A stretch of 40,971 nucleotides of DNA. It comes from Rhodospirillaceae bacterium (lineage in GTDB: Bacteria > Pseudomonadota > Alphaproteobacteria > Azospirillales > Azospirillaceae). This document shows, piece after piece, positions 24,855 to 34,560 of the stretch. The notes beneath the pieces are model-generated. The model was not told the DNA's origin, searched no databases, and was given only the letters and a program-made list of their open reading frames with translations. Each line of letters starts with the position of its first letter. The stretch's first letter is position 1. The stretch covers positions 1-40,971 of the forward strand of contig JAJUIU010000032.1 in assembly GCA_029267445.1 (NCBI GenBank). Reading direction: 5' to 3'. Both the position numbers and the translations under genes were made by a program.

Positions 24855-27800
24855 TTAATCCCGCACCAGCTCCACCGCCGGGCGGAACAGCAGGTCGCGG
24901 GGGCTCGCGGCGGCGATGAAGCCGCTGAAATCCGTCCGCCCCGTGGCGTGGCTCGCCTCGCTGAAGGCGTCCAGCAGGTCCTCGTAGGCCCGCAGATCCT
25001 TCAGCAGCGCCGTCTTCTGCTGCAGCGAGGCCTGGGCCGCGATGTCGGCATGCAGCAGGACGAGGCCGGTCACGGTCCAGTCCCCCTCGTCGAACACGGG
25101 CACCAGCAGCAGGTTCTCCTTGCCGTGCGGGCCGGCCGACAGGATGGCCCGGCCCAGCCGCAGGGCGCGGCGCTTGCTGCCCGCCGCCGGCTTGGGCCGG
25201 TCGTAGCCCGAGGGCACGTCCGACCGACCGGATTTCATCACGGCCCGCAGCAGGGGCGCTCCGTCCGGCGCCTCACCCTCGATCCGGTAGAGGATGCCGC
25301 CCGGCACGTCCGTCAGCATCGGGCTGACGGCGATCAGGGTCTGCCGGTCATGTTCGGCAAGGCTGCCCAGGCCGACGCCGAGGTCGGCCAGCGCGCCGTG
25401 CAGCACGGGCGCGATCTCCCGGCCAGGGCGGGAGATGCCGACCGTGACGGTCTTGGCCTGATGCCGGATCGTGTCGATCGGTCGGCTCGTCTCCTCGAAG
25501 CAGTCGCGCAGCACCGTTTCGGCCTCGGTCAGCAGGCCGTCGCGGTCGCCGGCCCCGGCGCGCAGGCGCGGTGCCAGCAAGGCCAGCCGTGCGGCGAGAC
25601 GCGGCGGCAGGGCGGCGTCAAGCTCCCCCAGCGCCACCTGGTCCAGCTCGGCGCCGATGCGGTCGGCGATGTCGGCGAGGTCCGCCTTCGGCCGCGCGCG
25701 CCGCTCGTCCACCTGGGAGGCCAGCTCCCGGAAGGGGGCGGAGCGGCGGTCAATGGCGCGGGCGGCATGGAATCCCCACAGGTGCCCGGCCACCGTGGCC
25801 AGCACGAAATCCAGCCCCGCCCCGGCCGACGGCAGGCGCACCACCGCCTCCGCATAGGCGTCGAAGCAGGTCTCCCCCTTCGCGGCGAACACGATGGGCT
25901 TGCCGTTGTGCGCCTTGAAGATGGCGACCTCTTTGGCCGTGTCCTGGGCCAGGGCCGCCGGCATGTCGTTGGCCACCACCAGGGTCAGCGGCTCGGTCGA
26001 CAGGTCGATGTGCTTCTTGTCCTCGGTGAAGTCGACCGGGATGGACTTGTAGCAGAGCTCCGACAGCTTGATCCGGATCTCCTCCGCCGCGATCTTGTTG
26101 GGCCCATTGCCGACCACCGCCCAGTAGCGGTTGTAGGGCGCGTAGGCCTCCGCACAGGCGGCGATGGCGCCCTCGTCGTCCAGCACCTCCTGGATGCGGG
26201 CGGGCAGACCCTCCAGCGCGACCAGCTCGTCATGGATCTGCGGCTTCGGCAGGGTGCCCAGCGAGTCTGCGAGGCAGAGGGCGGTCAGCTTGCCGGCGGT
26301 GACCTGGCTGTAGAAGGCCTTGGTGCTGGCCACCGCCATCTCGATGTCGCGGCCATCGCTGGTGAACAGGTGGCTGTCGGATTTGCGCACCAGCGGGCTG
26401 TTGCGCCGGTTCACGATGGCGTGGATCCAGGCGCCGGCCGTGCGGGCGAGGTCCACGGTCCGGTTGGTGTCCGTGGTGGTGCCGGACTGGCTGATGGCGA
26501 TCACCAGCGCGTCGTCCAGGTTGGCGCCGTCCAGGTCGGCGGACAGTTCCGACGCCTTCGCACTCTCCACCGCGATGCCGGTGCCGGGCAGAGCCTGTCG
26601 CAGCAGGTGCGCGATGCCCATGGCGGCGATGGCGGCGGTGCCCTGGCCGGTGACGAAGATGCGGCGGATGGCCGGGCTGTCGGCATCGGCCAGCCGGCGG
26701 CGCAAGGATCCCCACGGCCCGCCGTCCAGGACGAAGCTCGCCTCCCGCCCGCCGCGCCGGTAGCGGCCCGTCAGGGTCTTGCGGACGCTGGACGCCGCCT
26801 CGTGCACCTCCTTCTCGAAGAAGTGGGCGTAGTCGCCGCGGAAGATGTCGCGGGCGAAGACCTCGATCGTCTCCGGCTTCAGGGTGGTCTCCGCCCCGTC
26901 GTCAATGCTGCGGGCCGAAAGCGCCGGATCGCCCGGCCGGGTGGACAGGATGACGGCGAGCCCGCCCTTCTCCACCTGCGCCATGGCGGCCGACGCGCGG
27001 GCGCGCGGGGCGAGGCCGTAATTCTCCGACGCGAAGATCAGGCCATCATTCACCCGCGCGATGAACAGGCTCTGCCCGCTGCCCTTCTGGCCAAGGTGCA
27101 GGCGCTCGGGCTCCAACGGGTGCTGCAGCACGATCGCCATCGACCCGTCCAGCTTGCGCAGCACCGACAGGAAGCGGTCCTCCACCGGGGCGTTGCCGGA
27201 CTGCAGGCGGTAGAGGACGGGGATGATCTTGGTGTCGCCGGTGGATGCCGGCGGAAGCGCCAGCCCCTGCGCCTCCACAAGCGTCTCCCGCAGCCTGCGG
27301 TAATTGTCCACGTCCCCGTTCATGGCGCAGACGGCGTCGACATCGGCGCCCAGCCCGTCCGCCCCTTCGCCCGCGAGCTGGCCCGCGATCGGGTGGCAGT
27401 TCGCAAGGTTGATGGCGCCGTGGCTGGCCCAGCGGGTGTGGGCGACCACGCTGATCCGGGTGGCCGCTTCCGCCAGCTCCCACAGGATCGGCTGGGCGCG
27501 CAGCTTGGCGCGCAGGGTCGCGCCATTGTCGCCCAGCTTGCCGATCAGCTGGGCCGTCTTGGCGACGAAGCGGGCCGTCATCCGGCCGTCGCCCAACGTC
27601 TGGAGGGAGACCGCGCCGTCGGCGTCGATGCCGTCCAGTCCGGCCGCGTGGATGCGCGCGCGCAGGTGGCGCAGCGCGTCGGCCGGCGGGGCGGGCAGGG
27701 TGAGCTGGACCGCCACGCCGGCGCTGTCGCGGCCGCGCACCTCCAGCCGGTCCAGGTTCTCCAGCACCTGCTCGATGCCCCAGGCGGTGAAATGCTGCGC

Positions 27801-28205
27801 CCGGTTGGGCGTCAGGCCGGCGGGCATCAGGGCCAGCGTACGGTCGATGTTGGCGACCACCTCCTGCCCAAGCTGCCAGCCATAGTCGCGCAGCCGTTCC
27901 GCCAGCCGCTCGAACGATTCCTCCCGCGCCCGGGCGTCGGCCCGGATGGCCCGTTCCAGCGTGGCGCAGTGCGCCGCGGCACCTGCGATCAGGGACCGGA
28001 TGCCTGGGTTTGTCGCTGCGGCCAGATGCGTGGCGAAGGACATAAGGTCGTCGAAACGGCCGGCCAGCGCGTCGAGTGCGGCCTCGATCCGCGCGGTGTC
28101 CGCGTGCCCCACCGCCTCCAGCTCGCCCGCGATCCGCGCCAGCCAGTCGAGGTCGGCGTCACGGGTCCAGGTCTGGTCGGAAAGAAAGCCTGCGATGCCG
28201 CACAT
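24855..28205 (-). CDS. Oversized GlmS-like protein: glutamine amidotransferase plus two SIS domains plus C-terminal extension
   Basis: A 1116-residue relative of glucosamine-6-phosphate synthase, which is usually near 610. The start is fixed by the catalytic N-terminal cysteine (MCGIAGF). Between this and the next conserved block, RGRDSAGVAV at 158-166, lies an insertion of about 125 residues. HTRWASHG (256-263) and CAMNGDVDNY complete the amidotransferase. The first SIS domain holds GQGTAAIAAMG and SQSGTTTDT, the second has VVGNGPNKIAAEEIRIKLSE. About 290 further residues follow, with no recognised domain. It probably transfers amide nitrogen to a sugar phosphate, but the insertion and tail argue for a different substrate or regulation than housekeeping GlmS. 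It stands alone as a gene. Confidence 0.85.
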   Translation of the reverse strand: MCGIAGFLSDQTWTRDADLDWLARIAGELEAVGHADTARIEAALDALAGRFDDLMSFATHLAAATNPGIRSLIAGAAAHCATLERAIRADARAREESFERLAERLRDYGWQLGQEVVANIDRTLALMPAGLTPNRAQHFTAWGIEQVLENLDRLEVRGRDSAGVAVQLTLPAPPADALRHLRARIHAAGLDGIDADGAVSLQTLGDGRMTARFVAKTAQLIGKLGDNGATLRAKLRAQPILWELAEAATRISVVAHTRWASHGAINLANCHPIAGQLAGEGADGLGADVDAVCAMNGDVDNYRRLRETLVEAQGLALPPASTGDTKIIPVLYRLQSGNAPVEDRFLSVLRKLDGSMAIVLQHPLEPERLHLGQKGSGQSLFIARVNDGLIFASENYGLAPRARASAAMAQVEKGGLAVILSTRPGDPALSARSIDDGAETTLKPETIEVFARDIFRGDYAHFFEKEVHEAASSVRKTLTGRYRRGGREASFVLDGGPWGSLRRRLADADSPAIRRIFVTGQGTAAIAAMGIAHLLRQALPGTGIAVESAKASELSADLDGANLDDALVIAISQSGTTTDTNRTVDLARTAGAWIHAIVNRRNSPLVRKSDSHLFTSDGRDIEMAVASTKAFYSQVTAGKLTALCLADSLGTLPKPQIHDELVALEGLPARIQEVLDDEGAIAACAEAYAPYNRYWAVVGNGPNKIAAEEIRIKLSELCYKSIPVDFTEDKKHIDLSTEPLTLVVANDMPAALAQDTAKEVAIFKAHNGKPIVFAAKGETCFDAYAEAVVRLPSAGAGLDFVLATVAGHLWGFHAARAIDRRSAPFRELASQVDERRARPKADLADIADRIGAELDQVALGELDAALPPRLAARLALLAPRLRAGAGDRDGLLTEAETVLRDCFEETSRPIDTIRHQAKTVTVGISRPGREIAPVLHGALADLGVGLGSLAEHDRQTLIAVSPMLTDVPGGILYRIEGEAPDGAPLLRAVMKSGRSDVPSGYDRPKPAAGSKRRALRLGRAILSAGPHGKENLLLVPVFDEGDWTVTGLVLLHADIAAQASLQQKTALLKDLRAYEDLLDAFSEASHATGRTDFSGFIAAASPRDLLFRPAVELVRD

Positions 28206-28335
28206 GGGTCCTGGCCTTGGATACGGTGGTGCCGTCGCGGTCTTGATAGACCGCTGACAGGCCCGCTGCAAAGGCCACGAAGCTGGGCCCCGATTGAGGC
28301 GGAATTCGGCGGATGTTTCGCATCCCGCGCGGGGA

Positions 28336-28935
28336 TCACTTCTCCTGCCGGATGCCCTCGAATTCGATGATGATGTCGACGTCGTCGCCGACAAGCCCGT
28401 CGGCCACGGCGTAGGTCATGCCGAAGTCGCTGCGCTTGATCTGCCCGCGCGCGGACACGCCCACCGCATAATGCTTCGGCCCGAAGGGATAGCGACCGGT
28501 CTTGTTCAGCGTCACGTCGAAGGTGACCGGCCGGGTGACGCCGCGCAGCGTCAGGTCTCCGGTGATGCGGCCCGTGCGCTCGCCCGTGCGTTCGGTGCCC
28601 GTGCCGACGAAGGTCATGGTCGGATGCTCGTCCGACCAGAGGAAGTCCTTCTTGCGCAGATGCGCGTCGCGGGCGTCGTGGTTGGTGTCCACGCTGTCGG
28701 TCTTCACCACGACCTTGATGTCCGAGACGGTCATCGCCGCCTCGTCGAAGGTGAAGCTCCCCTCCACCTCCCGGAACTCGCCCAGCGTCCTGGCGAAGCC
28801 GATATGGCTGACCATGAAGGCGAAGTGCGCGTGTTCCCGGTCGATCCGGTAGGGGAAGGGCTGCGCCAGGGCGGAGCCCGCCGTCATGGCGACGGCCGTG
28901 AGCATCAGCCAGAAAGCCAGGATCGCCGTCCGCAT
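28336..28935 (-). CDS. YceI-family periplasmic lipid-binding-fold protein
   Basis: A 199-residue protein with a signal peptide ending SALA-Q (about residue 24). The mature part is the YceI beta-barrel: YRIDREHAHFAFMVSHIGFARTLGEF at the start, SVDTNHDARDAHLRKKDFLW in the middle (the D-x-R-D-x-H-L-x-x-x-x-F motif is complete) and LRGVTRPVTFDV in the second half. The family folds like lipocalins and binds polyisoprenoids; physiological roles are mostly unknown. It is separated from the GlmS-like gene by 130 bases and divergent from the potassium channel gene. Confidence 0.93.
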   Translation of the reverse strand: MRTAILAFWLMLTAVAMTAGSALAQPFPYRIDREHAHFAFMVSHIGFARTLGEFREVEGSFTFDEAAMTVSDIKVVVKTDSVDTNHDARDAHLRKKDFLWSDEHPTMTFVGTGTERTGERTGRITGDLTLRGVTRPVTFDVTLNKTGRYPFGPKHYAVGVSARGQIKRSDFGMTYAVADGLVGDDVDIIIEFEGIRQEK

Positions 28936-29045
28936 CGCCGCCTCCGCCTCGTCCCACGCGAAACTTCGAGATGGGGGCGGCGGTCGCCGGAGTCCAGCGT
29001 GACCGGACGCCGCAACTTTCCTTGGTTCGGCCCGTTCATCCAGCG

Positions 29046-30173
29046 ATGCCGATCCCCAGGAACTTCGCCGGTGTCTGGAAGGGCCGCCCGCCGGCGCGCC
29101 GCGACATGCGGATCTCCGATCCGCGCCGGTCGCTGCGGCTGTTCCTGCCCGCCCTGCTCACCCTCATCGGCCTGCACGTGCTGGCGATGGTCGCGTTCGA
29201 GGGCATGGCGGTCGGCGACGCCCTCTGGCTGACCCTGACCACGGTCACCACCGTCGGCTTCGGCGACGTCGTGGCGAAGACCCTGCCGGGCCGCATGGCG
29301 ACGGTGCTGCTGCTTTTCTGCGGCGGCATCTGGCTGGCCTTCCAGATCGCGACCGTGGGGTTCGAATACCGGCTGGACCGGCGGCAGCGGATGCGCTGCG
29401 GGACATGGAGATGGCGGATGCGCGACCACATCCTGGTGCTGAACATCCCGGCGGAGCATGTCGTGCCCTATGTCACGCGGCTTGTCTGCGAGCTGCGGTC
29501 GAGCGAGCCCTTCCGGGACAGGCCGGTGCAGCTCCTCACCTCCGGCCATGCGGGCGGGCTGCCGCCGGAGCTGACGGACATGGGTGTCGTCCACTACTCC
29601 GGCGAATCCTGGGACCCGGAGGCCCTGCGGGCCGTGGACGTCGACAAGGCCGCCTTCATCGTCGTCATGGCGGCGGAGGAGGGGAACCCCGCCTCCGACG
29701 GGCACACCTTCGACACGGTGGACCGGCTGCGGAGCTGCGGGGCCGGCGGCACGATCCTGTGCGAGTGCGTGGACGACAAGAACCGGGACCGCCTGAAGCG
29801 CATCGGCGCCGACATCCTGGTCCGGCCCATGCGCGGTTATCCGGAGATGATCGTGCGGGCGCTGGCCGCGCCCGGCGCCGAGGCGATCCTGGAGGACCTG
29901 TTCAACAGCCGGGGGGAGGAATGCTGGCGCTACGCCGTCGGTGTGGACGGGCTGCGTTGGGCCGACATCGTGCGCGCCCTGCTGGAGGCGGACATCGGGT
30001 TGGCCATCGCGTTCCGCCACGCCGGCGACCGGACCGTCGCCATCAACCCCCACCCCGACACGACGGTCGTGGCGGACAAGCTTTTCGTCCTGGTGCGGGA
30101 GGGGAACGACCGTCCGGAGGCGGAGGTGGCCGCCATCCTGCGCCGCGACTGCCGCCCGGCCAGGGTGGCGTGA
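29046..30173 (+). CDS. Two-helix potassium channel with cytoplasmic TrkA-N/RCK-like domain
   Basis: A 375-residue membrane protein. Two helices (about 23-42 and 85-108) flank the pore helix and selectivity filter TTVTTVGFGDV, where the usual Tyr is Phe (GFGD), a variant still seen in potassium channels. The cytoplasmic part starts RDHILVLNIPAEHVVPYV, at the place of an RCK Rossmann fold, but the glycine-rich nucleotide motif is missing. SGESWDPEALRAVDVDKAAFIVVMA retains the second half of the fold. A C-terminal TrkA-C-like segment ends the chain. The start at 29046 lacks a strong ribosome site; an ATG 20 codons later is possible. Confidence 0.87.
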   Translation: MPIPRNFAGVWKGRPPARRDMRISDPRRSLRLFLPALLTLIGLHVLAMVAFEGMAVGDALWLTLTTVTTVGFGDVVAKTLPGRMATVLLLFCGGIWLAFQIATVGFEYRLDRRQRMRCGTWRWRMRDHILVLNIPAEHVVPYVTRLVCELRSSEPFRDRPVQLLTSGHAGGLPPELTDMGVVHYSGESWDPEALRAVDVDKAAFIVVMAAEEGNPASDGHTFDTVDRLRSCGAGGTILCECVDDKNRDRLKRIGADILVRPMRGYPEMIVRALAAPGAEAILEDLFNSRGEECWRYAVGVDGLRWADIVRALLEADIGLAIAFRHAGDRTVAINPHPDTTVVADKLFVLVREGNDRPEAEVAAILRRDCRPARVA

Positions 30174-30191
30174 CGCCTGCCGAACGCGGCC

Positions 30192-30770
30192 TCAGCTACC
30201 CCATTGGCGGACGCGGCCAGTGTCCACATGCACGAAGCCCGAGCGGGAATAGATGCCGACGCCGCCCCGGGCGAGGGCGAGCGCCGCCTCCCGCACCTGG
30301 GTCAGCTTGCGACCCGGCAGCGCGATGTCGATCGCCTTGCCGTCCATGTGCAGGCTGCGCCGGGCAACCCCGTCGGAGCGGGAGGCCAGCATGGCGTTGG
30401 TCTTCGGGCAGCGGTAGCCGCAGATCACGCTGAAAGGCTGGTCGCTGCCCAGGCGCTGGCGCAGGTCGTGCAGCAGGTCGAACAGCCCGGGGTCGATGGC
30501 GCCGACCTCCCCCGTCCGCCAGTCGCGCAGGACATGGTTGATGTCGGACAGGGCCGCCGCGTCGTACCGGCCGTCGGCCCAGTAGGTGGCGTTCAGGCGC
30601 TCGCCCGTGTGCAGATGGACGAAGGACAAGCTGCGCCGGGCCACAGTCTTGGTCGGGGCGGCCTTGGCCGGTGCGGCCAGTGCCGGCATCGCGAAGGCCG
30701 GCACCGCCGAGGCTGCCGCCGCGCCCAGGGCGATCCGCCCCATCGATGCCAGGAAATCCCGCCGCTGCAT
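30192..30770 (-). CDS. MepK-like peptidoglycan endopeptidase (YcbK/DUF882 family)
   Basis: A 192-residue exported zinc peptidase of the M15-like group. The N-terminus MQRRDFLASMGRIALGAAAA is a twin-arginine signal, as in YcbK homologues. The catalytic region contains GYRCPKTNAMLASRSDGVARRS, SLHMDGKAIDI with the metal-binding His and Asp, and GFVHVDTG with the C-terminal His. In E. coli the homologue cuts cross-links made by L,D-transpeptidases, and its gene is next to ycbB; the same pairing holds here with the L,D-transpeptidase gene just upstream on the same strand. The start at 30770 is chosen for its fit to the signal peptide. An upstream in-frame extension is dropped. Confidence 0.9.
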   Translation of the reverse strand: MQRRDFLASMGRIALGAAAASAVPAFAMPALAAPAKAAPTKTVARRSLSFVHLHTGERLNATYWADGRYDAAALSDINHVLRDWRTGEVGAIDPGLFDLLHDLRQRLGSDQPFSVICGYRCPKTNAMLASRSDGVARRSLHMDGKAIDIALPGRKLTQVREAALALARGGVGIYSRSGFVHVDTGRVRQWGS

Positions 30771-30906
30771 GCCCCCGCTTCCCCGCCCCCGTGGCCGCGA
30801 GTCCTGCGTGCGACGCAGGACATGGCTGCAGTCATGACAGTGGCGCATGCGGCTTGGCAAGCGACAAGTGTCTCTTCCGCCTGCACTTTTCGGCCGCCGA
30901 ACGGCT

Positions 30907-32562
30907 TCACTCGGCGATCAGCGCGGCCTCCTCGGGCCCGCCCGGCCCACCCGGAACCGCCGTGGCCAGCGCCGCTGTCAGCCGCCTGTCGCGGCCATAG
31001 ACATCGTCCCGGAACTGGACGGTTCCGTCCGGCTCCACGAAGGCCGTGACATAGGTGATGTGGATGGGCAGGGGCCGCGCCAGCCGCACCACCTGCCGCT
31101 TCCCGCTCGCGACCGCCGCGTCCAGCGCCGCGCGGTCCCATCCCGCCGTCCCCGTCAGCCGCAGAACCGCCGCCGCCAGGTCGAGCGGGTTCTGCACCCG
31201 GATGCAGCCATGGCTGAAGGTGCGCGCCGCGCGCTCGAACAGGCGCTTGGACGGCGTGTCGTGCAGATAGACGTCGAACCGGTTCGGGAACATGAACTTG
31301 ATCCGGCCCAGCGCGTTGCCCTCGCCCGGCTCCTGCCGCAGCCGGAAGGGGAACCGGCCGCCCAGCGCCGCCCAGTCCACCGTCGCGGGGTCGACGGCCA
31401 CCGCCTTCTCCGACCAGTCGGACAGCAGGGTGTACCCGTTCTTCGCGAGATGGGCCGGGTCCTTGCGGATCCTGGGCAGGATCTCCTCCCGGGCGATTCG
31501 GGGCGGCACGTACCAGTAGGGGTTCAGCTCCAGGAAGGTCATGCTGTCGCTGAACACGGGTGTGCGGCGGAACGGCTCGCCCACGATGACGCGCGCGGTG
31601 TGCGCGACCTCCCCGCCGTCGAACAGGGCGAGCTCGAAGGCCGCGAGGTTGACGATCAGGTAACGATCGCCCAGGTCGCGCGGCAGCCAGCGCCAGCGCT
31701 CCATGTTCAGTGCGATCTGCCGCACCCGGTCGGTGGCGGGGACGTTGAGCGCGGCCAGCGTGGCCTTGCCCACCGCGCCGTCAGGCTCCAGCCCGTGGCG
31801 GCGCTGGAACAGGCGCACGGCGGCCTCCAGGTCTGGATCGAACAGGTGCGGGTCGCCGGGCCGGGCCGTCTCGGCCGGCAGCTCGCCTGTCACGGCCAGC
31901 CGCTCCCGCAAGAGGGCGACCCGCGGGTCCGTCCGTCCCGGCTTCAGGCTGGGACCCTCCGGCACCCGGGGCCAGCCGCCGGCCGCCGCCAGCAGCCGGT
32001 AGGCGCGCAGCGCCTCGCGCAGACGGACATATTCGGGCCGGACCGGCGGCAGCGCGGCCATGAACCGGGGCAGGTCCTCCGCCATCGCGGCCCCGGCCAG
32101 AAGCGCCTGGGGGTCGACCTCCAGCCGCTGCACGAACAGCTCCGGGTCGACCCGCGCGGGCTCCAGCCGGCCGGCCGAAACGTCCCGGCCATAGCCCAGC
32201 AGCCCGTCCGACAGCAGGAACTCCAGCTCCGCCAGCGCGTCCGGCGAATCGCCCCGGTCGATCAGCGCCGCGATGCGCTGAACGCCGTAGTCGCGCGAAT
32301 CCAGCCCCTCCGCCGCGGCGTCGGCCAGCACGGCCAGGAGCTGGCGCGCCCGTTCCGTCGGCCCGTCCTCGGCGACCCAGAGCGGGGCCATGGCCCGGCC
32401 TTCGTAGAAACGACCCAGGATGAAGAGATCCTCGCCCTCCCGGTCGGCATCGATGCCGACGCCATGGGCGAGGCGGGCCTTGAGCGCGTCCGCAAGGGGC
32501 GCCGCGGACACGGGTGTGGCCGCGAACAGCAGCGCCGCGAACAACAGAACGACACGGACCAT
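30907..32562 (-). CDS. L,D-transpeptidase, YcbB/LdtD type
   Basis: A 551-residue periplasmic enzyme forming 3-3 cross-links in peptidoglycan. A signal peptide covers residues 1-20 (ATPVSA-A). A scaffold region is followed by a peptidoglycan-binding domain (LEAAVRLFQRRHGLEPDGAV, about 240-285) and the YkuD catalytic domain with HDTPSKRLFERAARTFSHGC; the active Cys is in SHGCIRV (about 453). The long capping loop between NPYWYVPPRIAREEILP and the catalytic motif is typical of YcbB. It lies 136 bases upstream of the MepK-like gene, matching the E. coli arrangement, so the two likely work as synthase and hydrolase of the same bonds. Confidence 0.94.
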   Translation of the reverse strand: MVRVVLLFAALLFAATPVSAAPLADALKARLAHGVGIDADREGEDLFILGRFYEGRAMAPLWVAEDGPTERARQLLAVLADAAAEGLDSRDYGVQRIAALIDRGDSPDALAELEFLLSDGLLGYGRDVSAGRLEPARVDPELFVQRLEVDPQALLAGAAMAEDLPRFMAALPPVRPEYVRLREALRAYRLLAAAGGWPRVPEGPSLKPGRTDPRVALLRERLAVTGELPAETARPGDPHLFDPDLEAAVRLFQRRHGLEPDGAVGKATLAALNVPATDRVRQIALNMERWRWLPRDLGDRYLIVNLAAFELALFDGGEVAHTARVIVGEPFRRTPVFSDSMTFLELNPYWYVPPRIAREEILPRIRKDPAHLAKNGYTLLSDWSEKAVAVDPATVDWAALGGRFPFRLRQEPGEGNALGRIKFMFPNRFDVYLHDTPSKRLFERAARTFSHGCIRVQNPLDLAAAVLRLTGTAGWDRAALDAAVASGKRQVVRLARPLPIHITYVTAFVEPDGTVQFRDDVYGRDRRLTAALATAVPGGPGGPEEAALIAE

Positions 32563-32664
32563 CAGACCACCGACACGGGCTCCGGAAAGCGGCCCATGTG
32601 TCTAACAAGGGCCGAACCGGCGATCCGTGTCGCTGATCTGCGTCACTGCGCCCCCGTGTGGCGG

Positions 32665-34560
32665 TCAGCCCGCCAGCCCGCGCTCCACGAACGCGGCGAG
32701 GCGGCGGGAGAAGGCGACCGGGTCGGGCAGGGGCTCGCCCTCCACGATCCGTGCCTGGTCCAGCAGCAGCCAGGCCGCGTCCTCCAGGCCCGCCGCACTG
32801 CCCGACGCGGCCACCTTCTCCGCCAAGCGGCGGATCAGGGGATGGCCGGGGTTGACCTCCAGGATGCGCCGGGCGGACCCGCCGTTCAGCTGCTTGTGCT
32901 GCTTCAGCAGCCGCTCCAGGTGCATGTCCATGTCGCCGTCGTCGGCGACGAGGCAGACGGCGCTGTCGGTCAGGCGCTCGGACCGGCGGACATCCTTCAC
33001 CGCGTCGCCCAGCGTGGTCTTCAGAAGCGCCACGAGGGAGGCGAGATCGCCCTCCGGTGCGGCATCCTTCTTCTCAGCCGCGTCGCTCTCGGCCTTGATC
33101 TTGGCGAGGTCGGCGCCGCCGCGCGTGACCGACTTGAAGGGCTTGCCCGCGAACTCGGCCACGGCCGGAACCCAGAACTCGTCGATCGGGTCCGTCAGCA
33201 GCAGAACCTCCACGCCCTTGGCGCGGTAGCCCTCGATCTGCGGGCTGCGGGCCAGGGCCGCGCGGTCGTCACCGACGATGTAGTAGATGGCCTCCTGGCC
33301 CTCCTTCATGCGGGCGACATAGGCGTCCAGGGAGACGAGCTCGTCGCCCGACACGGTGGTGCGGACCCGCACCAGCTTCAGCAGGTCGGCCTTGTGGGCG
33401 TGGTCCTCGTACAGGCCCTCCTTCAGCACGGCGCCGAAGGCGTCCCAGAACCGGGCGTAGTCGGGCTGCGCGTCGGCATCCTCCGCCTTCTTGGTCAGGT
33501 CCCCCAGCACGCGCTTGACGATGCCGGCGCGCATCTTGGCCAGCATCGGGTTGTGCTGCAGCATCTCCCGGCTGACGTTCAGCGGCAGGTCCTCGCTGTC
33601 GACGACACCCTTCAGGAAGCGCAGCCAGGGCGGCACCAGCCCTTCCGCCTCGTCCGTGATGAAGACGCGCTTCACGTACAGCTTCACGGAATGCTGGCGG
33701 CGCGGGTCGAACAGGTCGAACGGCCGCTGGCCGGGCACGAACAGCAGGCCCGTGTACTCGATCACGCCCTCCGCCCGCCAATGCAGGGTCAGCCAGGGGT
33801 CGTCGAAGCCGTGGGCCACATGGTGGTAAAACTCGCGGTACTGGTCCTCGCTGATCGACGCCTTCGGCCGCATCCACAGGGCCGACGCGGCGTTCAGCGG
33901 CTGGGTGTCCTCGGCCTGGGTCTCGCCCAGATGGACCGGCACGGCGATGTGGTCGGAATAGGTCTTCACCACCGTGCGCAGGCGGAACTCCTCCAGGAAG
34001 TCGGCCGCGTCCTCCTTCAGGTGCAGCACGATCCGGGTGCCGCGCGCCGGCGCGTCGTCGCTCTCCCCGATGGTGAAGCTGCCCTTGCCGTCGCTGGTCC
34101 AGCGCCAGCCCTGGGCCTCCCCCGCCTTGCGGCTCAGCACCTCGACGCGGTCGGCCACCATGAAGGCGGAGTAGAAGCCGACGCCGAACTGCCCGATCAG
34201 GCTCAGGTCCTTCTTGCCCTCCGCACTCTTCTCCGCCAGCGCCTCCATGAAGCGCGCCGTGCCGGAGCGGGCGATGGTGCCAAGATTTTCGATCAGGTCG
34301 TCCCGGTTCATGCCGATGCCGTTGTCGGCGACGGTCAGGGTCTTCGCCGCCTTGTCCGGGATCAGCCGGATGCGGAAGCCGGGATCGTCGGCGGTCAGCT
34401 CGGGCTGCGTGATGGCCGCGTAGCGCAGCCTGTCGCAGGCGTCCGAGGCGTTGGAGATCAGTTCGCGGAGGAAGACCTCCTTCTCCGAGTAAAGGCTGTG
34501 CGCCACGATATCCAGCAGGCGGCTCACCTCCGCCTGGAAGCTGAGTTTCTCCTCAGTCAT
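32665..34560 (-). CDS. htpG: Chaperone HtpG (Hsp90)
   Basis: A 631-residue Hsp90. The N-terminal ATPase domain carries ELISNASDACDRLRY, DNGIGM, and GQFGVGFYSAFMVAD with the glycine-rich lid; the middle domain has the catalytic-loop segment around RVFITDEAEGLVPPWLRFLKGVVDSEDLPLNVSRE and the C-terminal dimerisation domain follows. The start at 34560 matches other family members; a longer reading upstream is not supported. A sigma-32-like promoter lies about 110 bases upstream. It is divergent from clpB with a tiny membrane-peptide gene between them. Confidence 0.97.
   Translation of the reverse strand: MTEEKLSFQAEVSRLLDIVAHSLYSEKEVFLRELISNASDACDRLRYAAITQPELTADDPGFRIRLIPDKAAKTLTVADNGIGMNRDDLIENLGTIARSGTARFMEALAEKSAEGKKDLSLIGQFGVGFYSAFMVADRVEVLSRKAGEAQGWRWTSDGKGSFTIGESDDAPARGTRIVLHLKEDAADFLEEFRLRTVVKTYSDHIAVPVHLGETQAEDTQPLNAASALWMRPKASISEDQYREFYHHVAHGFDDPWLTLHWRAEGVIEYTGLLFVPGQRPFDLFDPRRQHSVKLYVKRVFITDEAEGLVPPWLRFLKGVVDSEDLPLNVSREMLQHNPMLAKMRAGIVKRVLGDLTKKAEDADAQPDYARFWDAFGAVLKEGLYEDHAHKADLLKLVRVRTTVSGDELVSLDAYVARMKEGQEAIYYIVGDDRAALARSPQIEGYRAKGVEVLLLTDPIDEFWVPAVAEFAGKPFKSVTRGGADLAKIKAESDAAEKKDAAPEGDLASLVALLKTTLGDAVKDVRRSERLTDSAVCLVADDGDMDMHLERLLKQHKQLNGGSARRILEVNPGHPLIRRLAEKVAASGSAAGLEDAAWLLLDQARIVEGEPLPDPVAFSRRLAAFVERGLAG

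Noticed and set aside
24849-28370. Open frame of about 1170 codons on the plus strand opposite the GlmS-like gene
   Set aside because: Composition is that of an antisense shadow with no domain; the minus strand encodes a recognisable amidotransferase/SIS protein.
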